A stretch of 64,000 bases of DNA from a bacterium (GTDB lineage Bacteria > Cyanobacteriota > Vampirovibrionia > Gastranaerophilales > Gastranaerophilaceae), in NCBI GenBank assembly GCA_017396025.1, contig JAFQNF010000047.1, forward strand, positions 1-64,000. The letters are read 5' to 3'. Below, piece after piece: positions 15,913 through 24,893 of this stretch (position 1 is its first letter; each line of letters starts with the position of its first letter). The notes under the pieces are model-generated. The model made no database searches, was not told where the DNA came from, and saw only the letters and a list, made by a program, of their open reading frames with translations. The position numbers were made by a program, and so were the translations under genes.

Positions 15913-18278
15913 TTTATGTCAACAACACTCACACCATCGCCACCCTCGGCATTTTCGCCTGGGCGGAATTTTGCAACATAAGGTGAGTGCATTAAATAAT
16001 CCCTAATAACTTGTTTTAGTGCGCCTGTTCCGTGACCGTGAATAATATAAACTGGGCTTAAATTAACTAAACTTGCCTTATCTAAATATGCTTCAATTTC
16101 ATCTAACGCTTCCTCAACCCTATATCCGCGCAAATCTAATGTTTGAGATAATGAACGACGCTCGATTGCAAAGTTTGTTTTATAAACTCCTTTTGCTTTT
16201 GCTTCACGTTTGATTAAATTTTTATTTAATACAGCAAGCTTGTTTTGTTTAATTTTAGTTTTCATCAAGCCCATTTGAATTTGAACATTTTTATTTTTAT
16301 CAGGAAGCGAAAGGATTACAACCTCTTGGTTTAAGTCCATAATCATAACTTTGTCGCCAATTTTTACTTTTTCCCAATCAATTGGAGTGTATTTTTCAGC
16401 AACTTCATCTTCGTCTTTGCGGAAGCCAGCACGCATAGCAACTTCAATATTAGCTAAGCGTTGAAAGCTCCTTCTTGCAATCTTTTCAGATTGTTCTTCT
16501 CTCATTTGTTTTAAAATATCTTTTATTTCTTCACGTGCTTCATCTAGTGAAGTTTCGTATTTTTTCTTGTAGAGATGAATATTCTTTTTCTTATCTTTTT
16601 TGATTTCAGATAATTTATCATTCAAACTTTGCTCTAAACGGCGAACATTCTCTTCTTTTTCTTCAATAACTTTTTTAGAATCCGACAATTCTTGTTGTGT
16701 TTTTTGCAATTCCTCTAAAACCTTTGCAGTATTATCTTTTTGGTTAAAGTAAGTATCACGAGCATTATTAATAATTTCATCTTTTAAACCAAGATTTTTG
16801 CCGATAGAAATAGCATTACTAGCCCCTGGAATACCAATTAATAGCTTATATGTTGGTTGAAGTGTGTTTATATTGAATTCAACCGAAGCATTAACAAATC
16901 CATTATTTAAGTATGCCAATGATTTTAACTCGCCATAGTGAGTAGTTGTAATGACAAATGAACCTTTCTTTTGCAAATATTCTAAAATAGATTGAGCCAA
17001 AGAAGCACCCTCTTTTGGATCAGTACCAGCTGCAACTTCATCAAGCAAAATCAATGTTTCATCATCAGCACGATTTACTATATTAACAATATTTGTCATA
17101 TGTGATGAAAATGTTGAAAGGTTTTGAATAATACTTTGCTCATCACCAATATCAGCAAAAACTTTTTTAAATGGATAAATTTCTGCTTCATAACAAGGAA
17201 TGTGCAAGCCTGCTTTTGTCATTAAAGTGCACAAGCCTGCTGTTTTTAACACAACTGTTTTACCACCTGTATTTGAACCTGTTATAACCATACAGTTTTT
17301 GTTGGAATCAATATAAAAATCATTTTCTACAATCTCTGTTTTAGACTTTATTAAAACAGGGTTTTTCATCATTTTTAAATTGATTTTCTTCTCATCAACA
17401 ACTTTTGCAGCAACACCATCAAAAGAAGCAGAATACTTCGCCTTTGCGAAAATAAAATCTAACTCAACTAATTGAAGATTTGATGTTTTTATCTCTTCAA
17501 AATAATTACCAATTTCATTAGATAAAACTTTTAAAATTCTCTCTATTTCAATATGAATTTGAGCTTCAACTTCCCTAATTTTATTGTTTAACCCAACTAA
17601 AATTTCAGGCTCAATAAAGAAAGTTTGATTACTTTGAGAAACATCATGAACAATACCAGAAACTTTATTTTTGCACTCTGCTTTTACTTGAAATACTGTT
17701 CTACCATCACGCTGAGTATAAATTGTATCTTGCAAATTAGAAGTAAAATCAGAATTTTGCAACAAAGACGATACACAGGTTCTGACATTTGCATTTGTAT
17801 CTCTTAATGTTTGATATAAACTTTTTAACTCTGGGCTAGCGTCTTCTTTAACAGTAAAAGACGGCGTAAAAGTATTGAAAATTTTATCTTCTAACTCTTT
17901 ATTCGCAAAAAGAGCACTTCTCATTTCTGAAAGTTCAAAATAATCTTTTGAAATATCATCTAGGAAATTTCTCATTAATCTAGAAGTACGCAAAGTTCTT
18001 GCAATATCAACAATTTCTTCTTCGTTCAAACGAAGTTTCTTTTTTGCATCTTCTAGCGCATTTTCAATATCATAAATGTTTTCTAAAGGAACATTAATTG
18101 CATTATTAAAAATAGTTCTTGCTTGAGTTGTAAGCAAAAGTTCCTTTTTAATAGTATTAACATCCTCAAAAACACTAGCTTCTAAGCACCTTTGCACTCC
18201 AAGTTCGCTTAGTGCATGTGCGCTCAAGTAATTTAATACTTTATCAAATTCAAGTGTTTCTAATGTTTTTTTATTCAT
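15909..18278 (-). CDS. mutS2: MutS2 ATPase/endonuclease
   Basis: 789 aa, full length for MutS2. The ABC-type ATPase has Walker A TGSNTGGKT (about 335-345), Walker B LILLDEVAAGTDP and the switch TTHYGELK. A long coiled coil (about 520-600) is followed by a KOW-like region and a C-terminal Smr nuclease domain with LDLRGYRVEEALDE and IIHGHGTGAL. In bacteria MutS2 limits recombination and also splits collided ribosomes. It is monocistronic; the HU gene lies upstream behind its own terminator. Confidence 0.95.
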   Translation of the reverse strand: MNKKTLETLEFDKVLNYLSAHALSELGVQRCLEASVFEDVNTIKKELLLTTQARTIFNNAINVPLENIYDIENALEDAKKKLRLNEEEIVDIARTLRTSRLMRNFLDDISKDYFELSEMRSALFANKELEDKIFNTFTPSFTVKEDASPELKSLYQTLRDTNANVRTCVSSLLQNSDFTSNLQDTIYTQRDGRTVFQVKAECKNKVSGIVHDVSQSNQTFFIEPEILVGLNNKIREVEAQIHIEIERILKVLSNEIGNYFEEIKTSNLQLVELDFIFAKAKYSASFDGVAAKVVDEKKINLKMMKNPVLIKSKTEIVENDFYIDSNKNCMVITGSNTGGKTVVLKTAGLCTLMTKAGLHIPCYEAEIYPFKKVFADIGDEQSIIQNLSTFSSHMTNIVNIVNRADDETLILLDEVAAGTDPKEGASLAQSILEYLQKKGSFVITTTHYGELKSLAYLNNGFVNASVEFNINTLQPTYKLLIGIPGASNAISIGKNLGLKDEIINNARDTYFNQKDNTAKVLEELQKTQQELSDSKKVIEEKEENVRRLEQSLNDKLSEIKKDKKKNIHLYKKKYETSLDEAREEIKDILKQMREEQSEKIARRSFQRLANIEVAMRAGFRKDEDEVAEKYTPIDWEKVKIGDKVMIMDLNQEVVILSLPDKNKNVQIQMGLMKTKIKQNKLAVLNKNLIKREAKAKGVYKTNFAIERRSLSQTLDLRGYRVEEALDEIEAYLDKASLVNLSPVYIIHGHGTGALKQVIRDYLMHSPYVAKFRPGENAEGGDGVSVVDIN

Positions 18279-18293
18279 AAATTAATTATAAAC

Positions 18294-18325
18294 AAAAAAG
18301 ACTGATAAATAACTTATCAGCCTTC
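18294..18325 (-). terminator. Terminator after the HU gene
   Basis: The minus strand forms CTGATAA/TTATCAG around a short loop, followed by TCTTTTTTG. It lies about 25 bases past the HU stop and just upstream of the mutS2 start, separating the two transcription units. Confidence 0.75.
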
Positions 18326-18349
18326 TTTGTTTAATTTTTTTAAATTCAA

Positions 18350-18628
18350 CTACTTTTTGTTTACAACGTCTTTGAATTTTTTACCAGCTGTGAATACAGG
18401 AGCTGTTTTAGCAGCAATTTTAATTGCAGCGCCAGTTTGTGGGTTACGACCTGTACGAGCAGCTCTTTTTCTAGCTTCGAATGTACCAAAACCAACTAAT
18501 GTTACTTTTTTACCTTTAGCAACTGTTTTTTCGATTGTTGCCATAATTGTATTTAAAACTTCAGCAGCTTCTTTTTGAGTAACTTTTGCTTTTTTTGATA
18601 CTTCTTGTACTAATTCTTCTTTATTCAT
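18350..18628 (-). CDS. hup: HU-family DNA-binding protein
   Basis: 92 aa histone-like protein that bends and compacts DNA as a dimer. It shows the full HU pattern: MNKEELVQEV at the start, LVGFGTFEARKRAARTGRNP with the DNA-contacting arm, and a Lys-rich C-terminus. AAAGGGG upstream of the ATG is a strong ribosome binding site. Codon use is more biased to common codons than in neighbours, as expected for an abundant protein. Confidence 0.96.
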   Translation of the reverse strand: MNKEELVQEVSKKAKVTQKEAAEVLNTIMATIEKTVAKGKKVTLVGFGTFEARKRAARTGRNPQTGAAIKIAAKTAPVFTAGKKFKDVVNKK

Positions 18629-18731
18629 GGTATAAAACCCCTTTCCTTATATCCTACACTATTTATTATAGCTGTTTTTCAGAACTAGTCAACAGTTATT
18701 TTTCAATGTGGGTATAATTTCTAGCCATATA

Positions 18732-20231
18732 CTATTTTTGTTTCATAGTTGGGAATGCAATTACGTCACGAATAGTTTGTGAATTTGTCAATAACATAAC
18801 TAAACGGTCAATACCCATACCCATACCGCCTGTTGGAGGCATACCATATTCTAAAGCTTCGATGAAATCTTCATCAATTTCCATAGCTTCTTCATCACCA
18901 TTTGCCTTAGATAAAGCTTGTGCTTCAAATCTTTGTCTTTGGTCGATTGGATCAGAAAGTTCAGAGAATGCATTTGCAATTTCCCAGCCGTTTACGCGTG
19001 TTTCAAAACGTTCTGTTAAACGAGGGTTATCTCTATGAACTTTAGCTAGTGGAGAGATTTCTAGTGGATAATCAATAATGTGAACAGGTTGAATTAAGCT
19101 TGGTTCAACTTTTTCTTCAAATACTTGGTCAATTACTTTACCCCAAGAATCGCAATCACCTGCATAAACATCAATTGTTTCAGCTAATTTAATAGCTTCT
19201 TCTAGGTTTGCACAAGTTAAGAAATCAACACCTGTATATTCTTGAATAGCACCAATCATAGTTTTTCTATCCCATGGTGGAGTTAAATCAATTTCATTTT
19301 CACCATATTTAATTTTTGTTGTTCCAAGAACTTCTTGTGCAACATGTGCAACCATATTTTCTGTTAATTCCATCATATCGTTATAGTCGGCATAAGCTTG
19401 ATATAACTCAATCATAGTAAATTCAGGGTTATGACGTGTATCAATACCTTCATTTCTGAAACATTTACCAATTTCGTAAACTCTTTCAGATACACCACCA
19501 ACGATTAAACGTTTTAAGTATAACTCTAAAGCAATACGCATTGTCATATCCATATCTAATGCGTTATGGTGAGTGTTGAATGGACGAGCATTAGCACCAG
19601 AAGCAACTGTTTGAAGAATTGGAGTATCAACTTCTAAAAAGCCTCTTTCTGCTAAGTATTCTCTGATTTTTTGGATAATTAAACTTCTTTTTCTGAAAGT
19701 ATCACGAGTTTCTTCGTTGATAATTAAGTCAACATAACGTTGGCGATATTTAGTTTCAACGTCTGTTAAACCGTGGAATTTTTCTGGTAATGGTTTTAAT
19801 GATTTTGTTAAAATTTCAAAATCAACAACTTTAATACTTAACTCACCACGTGGAGTTCTTCTAATATCACCTTCAAATCCCATAATATCGCCGATATCAA
19901 CAAGTTTTAAAAGTTTAATTTTTTCTGGATCAATATTTTGTTTGTGTGAAAAAATTTGGATTTTTCCTGTATCATCCATCAAATCGATAAACATGCCTGA
20001 GTTTCTAATCGCCATAACACGACCAGCAACTTTGTATCTATCTTCTGTTTCTTCACCTTCTGCAAGATTTTTATACTTTTCTTGAAGCTCTTTCGCTGAC
20101 GCTGTCTTTTCGAACTTATATGGATATGGATTAATTCCTTGTTCACGTAATGTTTGCGCTTTGTCTATTCTTCCTTGTCTAATAACATCAATAGAAGAAG
20201 TTGCTTCTTTAGTATTTGTAGTCTCTTGCAT
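18732..20231 (-). CDS. lysS: Lysyl-tRNA synthetase, class II
   Basis: 499 aa. The N-terminal OB-fold anticodon-binding domain (about 60-165, with VAGRVMAIRNSGMF) precedes the class II core. Motif 2 is FRNEGIDTRHNPEFT. Motif 3 is GMGIDRLVMLLTNS near the C-terminus. It charges tRNA-Lys. Length and order match the bacterial class II enzyme. Transcribed leftward from a promoter within the repeat-containing spacer at 20232-20509. Confidence 0.97.
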   Translation of the reverse strand: MQETTNTKEATSSIDVIRQGRIDKAQTLREQGINPYPYKFEKTASAKELQEKYKNLAEGEETEDRYKVAGRVMAIRNSGMFIDLMDDTGKIQIFSHKQNIDPEKIKLLKLVDIGDIMGFEGDIRRTPRGELSIKVVDFEILTKSLKPLPEKFHGLTDVETKYRQRYVDLIINEETRDTFRKRSLIIQKIREYLAERGFLEVDTPILQTVASGANARPFNTHHNALDMDMTMRIALELYLKRLIVGGVSERVYEIGKCFRNEGIDTRHNPEFTMIELYQAYADYNDMMELTENMVAHVAQEVLGTTKIKYGENEIDLTPPWDRKTMIGAIQEYTGVDFLTCANLEEAIKLAETIDVYAGDCDSWGKVIDQVFEEKVEPSLIQPVHIIDYPLEISPLAKVHRDNPRLTERFETRVNGWEIANAFSELSDPIDQRQRFEAQALSKANGDEEAMEIDEDFIEALEYGMPPTGGMGMGIDRLVMLLTNSQTIRDVIAFPTMKQK

Positions 20232-20304
20232 ATTTCCTCCAGCAATTTATATTTGTATGTTTAAATTTTATCATCAACATGTTTTTTGCAAAATAAAAAG
20301 AATT

Positions 20305-20497
20305 TTTTAAAGTAAAGATAATGAAAATGAAACAGAAATAAAAATAGCGTTCTGATGCTTCGTATAGAAAACATCTAAACTCAGTAAAGCTGCGGAACTC
20401 GCACATTCGTGCTCAAACAGTCCTCGCTTTGATATTTCTTCGTAAAGATGTTTTTACTATACTACGCAAGGAACTTTATTTTTATTTTTATTTCATT
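20305..20497. repeat. Long imperfect inverted-repeat element between lysS and the methyltransferase
   Basis: The outer arms, roughly 20319-20375 and 20445-20497, match as imperfect reverse complements over about 50 bases. Shared blocks include AAAATGAAA, AAATAAAAATA, a CGTATAG/ACTATAC block and AAAACATCT. The centre (about 20385-20430) is GC-richer and contains CGGAACTCGCACATTCGTGC. The spacer has no credible gene. The architecture is that of a small palindromic or MITE-like element. No transposase is nearby. Confidence 0.55.
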
Positions 20498-20509
20498 TTA
20501 AATATTCTT

Positions 20510-21397
20510 ATGAACAACGAAGAAACAATATTAATCCCAGAAGAATTGGCGATAAAAAAGCCCAAAAAAGAACTTCTTGAAATTATAAACAACAAAACCT
20601 TTAATGATAATGTTCTTTTTGAGCTTGAATCAGATTTTCATACAATTCAAGTTATTGAAAATGAAATTGGAAGATTCCTGCATTACGCAGAAACTTATCA
20701 AGCTGGTTTTATAAATACTGATTTTTATAAAGGAAATCTTCCTTATATTAATTATTTTCTAATTCCTTCATTGATGAACGAAAAAGTAGAAAATATATTA
20801 TTAATCGGTTTAGGCTCTGGCAGAATAGTAACTCAATTTGAAAAAGTTTTTGAAAATTTAAAAACAATTGACGTTGTTGATTTAGAAGAAAATATAGTTG
20901 ATATAGCTAAAAATTATTTTGAATTTAAACCTAGCGAAAAATTTAATTTTATTCTTCAAGACGGATTAACATACTTGCGCAATAACAAGAAGAAATATGA
21001 CTTGATTGTTGTAGATGTAGCAAACAATGACGGAATTGATTTAAGATTTTTAAGTGAAGAATACTTTGCTTCCATTAAAAAATCACTAAAAAAAGATGGC
21101 ATTTTTGTTTCAAATATGTGTGCAAGCCCTGATTTTGAAAATAAGAAAAACATCTTCTTTAAAGAGTTTTTCCCGATATACAAAGAATATTTCAATCATA
21201 ATTTTATATTCAAAGGCGACACTTCTGATAAAGTTTATTATAAATCTTTCTTCAACCTTGATGAAAGAGTCATTGATATAACAAACGTAGTTATAATTTC
21301 ATCAGATAAAGATTATAAAATTAGTAAAAACACACAAAAAATCGAACAACTTGGAATAGATATTAAGCAATATCTTAATGATTGTTACCAAAACTAG
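20510..21397 (+). CDS. Spermidine-synthase-like methyltransferase-fold protein
   Basis: 295 aa from the ATG at 20510 (MNNEETIL). The open frame extends upstream through the repeat element, but those residues are low-complexity Phe/Tyr/Leu and not credible. The core has the class I methyltransferase glycine motif LLIGLGSGR, the acidic VVDLEENIV and YDLIVVDVAN. That is the arrangement of spermidine/spermine synthase family proteins. Whether it makes a polyamine cannot be decided: the putrescine-site residues are not clear. It is transcribed alone, rightward. Confidence 0.7.
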   Translation: MNNEETILIPEELAIKKPKKELLEIINNKTFNDNVLFELESDFHTIQVIENEIGRFLHYAETYQAGFINTDFYKGNLPYINYFLIPSLMNEKVENILLIGLGSGRIVTQFEKVFENLKTIDVVDLEENIVDIAKNYFEFKPSEKFNFILQDGLTYLRNNKKKYDLIVVDVANNDGIDLRFLSEEYFASIKKSLKKDGIFVSNMCASPDFENKKNIFFKEFFPIYKEYFNHNFIFKGDTSDKVYYKSFFNLDERVIDITNVVIISSDKDYKISKNTQKIEQLGIDIKQYLNDCYQN

Positions 21398-21439
21398 TAC
21401 GGAGTGCATATTTGTAATAAAATATACTCGTAGTAGTAA

Positions 21440-22783
21440 TTGGAATTTAGAGAAGTGGCAGAAAAACCAATAGTTGCGATAGTAGGACGTCCAAATGTAG
21501 GTAAATCTACATTTGTAAACAGATTATTAGGCGCTAGACATTCAATAGTTGATGACCAAGCGGGCGTAACTCGTGACCGCATTTATTTTGATGTTGAATG
21601 GATGGATAAAGAATTTACTATTATTGATACAGGCGGTATCATTCCTGGTGATGAAGATGAAATTATGCTTAACATCTTTACTCAAGCAAAAGTTGCTTGT
21701 GAAGAAGCAGATAAAATTATCTTCATTGTTGACGGCAAAGACGGTATAAATCCAATTGACTACGATATTGCAAATGTTTTAAGAAGAAGCGGAAAAGAAA
21801 TTTTCTTAGCTGTTAACAAACTAGATTCACCTGATAAATTCTTAAGCATTACAGATTTCTACGCTTTAGCTGTTGGTGAACCAATTGCAATTTCAGCTCT
21901 TCATGGTTCTGGCGGCGTTGGTGATTTACTAGACGCTGTAACAAAAGATTTTGGATATATTGAAGAAGAAGAAAAATCTGAAAATATTAGAATTGCTATT
22001 GTTGGTAAACCAAACGTTGGTAAATCTTCAATTGTTAATGCTCTTTTAAATAAAGAAAGAGTTATTGTTTCTAATGTTTCAGGTACAACCCGTGACGCGA
22101 TTGACTCTAAAGTTAAATACGAAGGTCAAGAATTTATTTTAGTTGATACAGCAGGTATCAGAAAGAAATCTAAGGTTGATTGGGGCGTAGAAAAATTCGC
22201 TGTTGACCGTTCAATCCGTGCAATTAGAAATTGTGATGTTGCTGTTTTGGTTATTGACGCCACAGAGGGTATTACAGACCAAGATAAAAAAATTGCAGGA
22301 ACTGTTATCGACGCTGGTAAAGCAATGATTCTTGCAATTAATAAATGGGATTTGATTGAAGATAAAAAATCTACAACAATTAACCATTTTGAAAAAGAAA
22401 TTGAAAAGGAAATGCCTTTCTTAAGTTTTGTTCCTAAAATCTTTATTAGTGCAAAAACAAAACAAAGATTGGTTAGCATTTATAAACTTACAAACGAAGT
22501 TTATGCGGAAACGAACAAACGCATTTCAACAAGTTTATTAAACAAAGTTGTACTTGATGCTATTTCTATGAATCCACCATCAAGTATTCGTGGCAAACGT
22601 TTGAAACTATACTATGTAACACAAGTAAAAGCAGCGCCACCAACATTTGTTTTATTCATTAATAATGAAGACTTATTAAAAGATAATTATGTTAAATATT
22701 TAGAAAATAAACTAAGAGAAGCCTTTGGTTTTAAAGGTAGTCCAATTAAGATATCCGCAAGAGAAAAGGGAGAGAAAAAATAA
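21440..22783 (+). CDS. der: Ribosome-assembly GTPase Der (EngA)
   Basis: 447 aa. Two tandem GTPase domains each have a P-loop (GRPNVGKST near residue 16 and GKPNVGKSS near 191), DTGG/DTAG switch II and NKxD (NKLD, NKWD) motifs. A C-terminal KH-like domain follows (about 365-447). Der is needed for 50S subunit maturation. The listed start is TTG at 21440; GTG at 21455 (MAEKPIVAIVG) is an equally good start by family alignment. The stop overlaps the plsY ATG (TAATG). Confidence 0.96.
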   Translation: MEFREVAEKPIVAIVGRPNVGKSTFVNRLLGARHSIVDDQAGVTRDRIYFDVEWMDKEFTIIDTGGIIPGDEDEIMLNIFTQAKVACEEADKIIFIVDGKDGINPIDYDIANVLRRSGKEIFLAVNKLDSPDKFLSITDFYALAVGEPIAISALHGSGGVGDLLDAVTKDFGYIEEEEKSENIRIAIVGKPNVGKSSIVNALLNKERVIVSNVSGTTRDAIDSKVKYEGQEFILVDTAGIRKKSKVDWGVEKFAVDRSIRAIRNCDVAVLVIDATEGITDQDKKIAGTVIDAGKAMILAINKWDLIEDKKSTTINHFEKEIEKEMPFLSFVPKIFISAKTKQRLVSIYKLTNEVYAETNKRISTSLLNKVVLDAISMNPPSSIRGKRLKLYYVTQVKAAPPTFVLFINNEDLLKDNYVKYLENKLREAFGFKGSPIKISAREKGEKK

Positions 22784-23394
22784 TGGTAATGCTTATTTTA
22801 AAAATGTTACTTGTAATTATAATTGCATATTTATTGGGTTCTATTCCAACAGGATATTTAATTGTTAAAAAACTAAAAGGTATTGATATCAGACAAACTG
22901 GTTCAGGTTCAACTGGTGCAACTAACGTTAAAAGAATTATGGGAACTAAATGGTTCTTTACTGTAATGCTTTTAGATGCATTAAAAGGCGCATTAGCCGT
23001 TTGGATTGCAATTGACCACTTTAACTTTATTGCTTGCCTAGGATTATCTCCTGTTCTTGCTGCAATTGCAGTAATTATTGGTCATAGCAAATCAATTTTC
23101 TTAGGTTTTACAGGTGGAAAGTCAGTTGCAACAGGTGTAGGAACAATCCTTGCTCTTTGCTGGCCTGTAGGTTTAATCATTGCTGCAATTTGGGGAACAA
23201 TTACATACTTATCTAAATATGTTTCTTTAGGTTCTGTTATAGCTATTTCAATGGCACCAGTATTAATGTTCTTGTTTGACCAAAATTTATATTATATTTG
23301 GTTTGCAGCGTTAGGTGCTATATATGTTATCTTAATGCATAGAGAAAACATTAAAAGATTAATTGCTGGCACAGAAAGTAAAGTAAGAAAATAA
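22783..23394 (+). CDS. plsY: Glycerol-3-phosphate acyltransferase PlsY
   Basis: 203 aa integral membrane enzyme that acylates glycerol-3-phosphate from acyl-phosphate, the first step of phospholipid synthesis. Motifs: SIPTGYL near residue 20, GSGSTGATNVKR (41-52) and GHSKSIFLGFTGGKSVATG (about 102-120). Five to six transmembrane helices are evident. It is coupled to der upstream and to malic enzyme downstream by TAATG junctions. The same order is not functionally required and probably reflects operon packing. Confidence 0.95.
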   Translation: MVMLILKMLLVIIIAYLLGSIPTGYLIVKKLKGIDIRQTGSGSTGATNVKRIMGTKWFFTVMLLDALKGALAVWIAIDHFNFIACLGLSPVLAAIAVIIGHSKSIFLGFTGGKSVATGVGTILALCWPVGLIIAAIWGTITYLSKYVSLGSVIAISMAPVLMFLFDQNLYYIWFAALGAIYVILMHRENIKRLIAGTESKVRK

Positions 23395-24893
23395 TGGCAA
23401 AGTTTAACGGAATTAAAATTGTATCAAAAGTAGAAGTTAACGATAAAGAGGCATTATCAATAGTTTATACCCCAGGGGTTGCAGCATCGTGTATCGAAAT
23501 AAAAAATGACCCAGAAACTTCTTATGATTACACAAATAGGGAAAATTCCGTTGCAGTTATTTCTTTTGATTATCAACAATCGCTAGAACGTGCAATATTT
23601 TTAAAAAGCGTTCTTGGAATTGACGCATATCCATTTGAAATTTCATCAAAAGAAGCAAATAAAATCAAACTTGTTGTTGATAACATTGAGCCTTCTTTTG
23701 GCGCAATTGATTTAAGCTTAATTGAAAATGAAGTAAAAGATATTGAATTTAGCGTTAATATCCCCGTTTTAAAAGGTGCTGTTAGTGATTTAAAATCTTT
23801 TTTCTTATGCGTATCTAAAAACTTATTTATGTTCAGTTATGACAAACTAACAGGCACAAAAAACGAAAAATCTTTGCAACTTAGAAAAATGGCAGGCGGA
23901 GTTGTTGAAGTTGAACTTACAGAAGAAGAACAACAAAAACCTGTTGGTATAGTATCAGATGGCAGCGCTGTTCTTGGATTAGGTGATATTGGCGGTTTAG
24001 CTGGACTTCCTGTTATGGAAGGAAAAGCTGTTTTATTTCAAGAATTAGGTGATGTTAGCGCACTTCCTTTATGCTTAAAAACTCAAATTACAGATGAAAT
24101 TGTGGAAATTGTTTTATTATTACAAAATTCATTCTCTGGAATCAATTTAGAAGACATCAAAGCGCCAAGATGTTTTGAAGTTGAAGATAAACTAATTGAA
24201 AAAGCCTCAATTCCAATCTTTCACGATGACCAACACGGCACAGCGGTTGTTGTTTTAGCTGCACTTTTAAATGCTCTTCACTTGGCAGAAAAGAAAGTTG
24301 AAGATGTAAAAATAGTATTTTCTGGCGCAGGAGCTGCTGCAATTGCAGTTTGCAAACTTATTTTAGCGGTTGGGGCTAAAAATATCACTATGTTTGATGT
24401 TGACGGAGCAATCTACGCTGGCAGAGAACAAAACAATTTTGCCCATGAAGAAATGGCAAAACATACAAACTTGAATGGTTTTAAAGGTTCATTAAAAGAT
24501 GGGATTAAAGACGCTGATGTATTTATAGGTTTATCTGCTCCAAATCTTTTAGATGAAGAAATGGTAAAATCAATGAACAATAAACCAATTATTTTCTCAT
24601 TAGCAAACCCAACACCAGAAATCATGCCAGATATCGCAAAACAATATGGCGCATTTATTTCAGCTTCTGGAAGAAGTGATTTTCCTAACCAAATTAATAA
24701 CTCACTTGTATTCCCTGGATTATTCAATGGCGTTTTAAAACACGATATTAAAAAAATTACAAATGAAATCAAACTAAACTGTGCATTTGCTCTTGCTTCT
24801 TTAGTTAAAGAACATGAACTTGATGTTGACTATATTTTGCCAGACGCATTAGATAGAACTGTTCCAGAAACTATTTCTAACAATGTTGTTTAA
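23394..24893 (+). CDS. NAD(P)-dependent malic enzyme with internal duplicated segment
   Basis: 499 aa, about 100 longer than short bacterial malic enzymes. It begins with the conserved YTPGVA (25-30) and YDYTNRENSVAVIS (44-57). The expected continuation, SDGSAVLGLGDIG, only appears at 188-200. The intervening 130 residues contain AIFLKSVLGIDAYP and IEPSFGAIDLSLIE, which resemble the enzyme's own AVLFQELGDVSALP and SFSGINLEDIKAP at 212-258. The catalytic and metal-binding FHDDQHGTA (276-284) and the NAD(P)-binding GAGAAAIA are intact. It should oxidatively decarboxylate malate to pyruvate. The 3' end overlaps convergent gshA by 17 bases. Confidence 0.85.
   Translation: MAKFNGIKIVSKVEVNDKEALSIVYTPGVAASCIEIKNDPETSYDYTNRENSVAVISFDYQQSLERAIFLKSVLGIDAYPFEISSKEANKIKLVVDNIEPSFGAIDLSLIENEVKDIEFSVNIPVLKGAVSDLKSFFLCVSKNLFMFSYDKLTGTKNEKSLQLRKMAGGVVEVELTEEEQQKPVGIVSDGSAVLGLGDIGGLAGLPVMEGKAVLFQELGDVSALPLCLKTQITDEIVEIVLLLQNSFSGINLEDIKAPRCFEVEDKLIEKASIPIFHDDQHGTAVVVLAALLNALHLAEKKVEDVKIVFSGAGAAAIAVCKLILAVGAKNITMFDVDGAIYAGREQNNFAHEEMAKHTNLNGFKGSLKDGIKDADVFIGLSAPNLLDEEMVKSMNNKPIIFSLANPTPEIMPDIAKQYGAFISASGRSDFPNQINNSLVFPGLFNGVLKHDIKKITNEIKLNCAFALASLVKEHELDVDYILPDALDRTVPETISNNVV

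Noticed and set aside
20429-20509. N-terminal extension of the spermidine-synthase-like protein
   Set aside because: The extra residues are low-complexity Phe/Tyr/Leu encoded by the inverted-repeat arm, and no ribosome binding site precedes that start. The ATG at 20510 is preferred.
23394-24893. Frameshift or assembly fusion in malic enzyme
   Set aside because: The reading frame is continuous, codon use is uniform, and conserved motifs on both sides of the insert are in frame.
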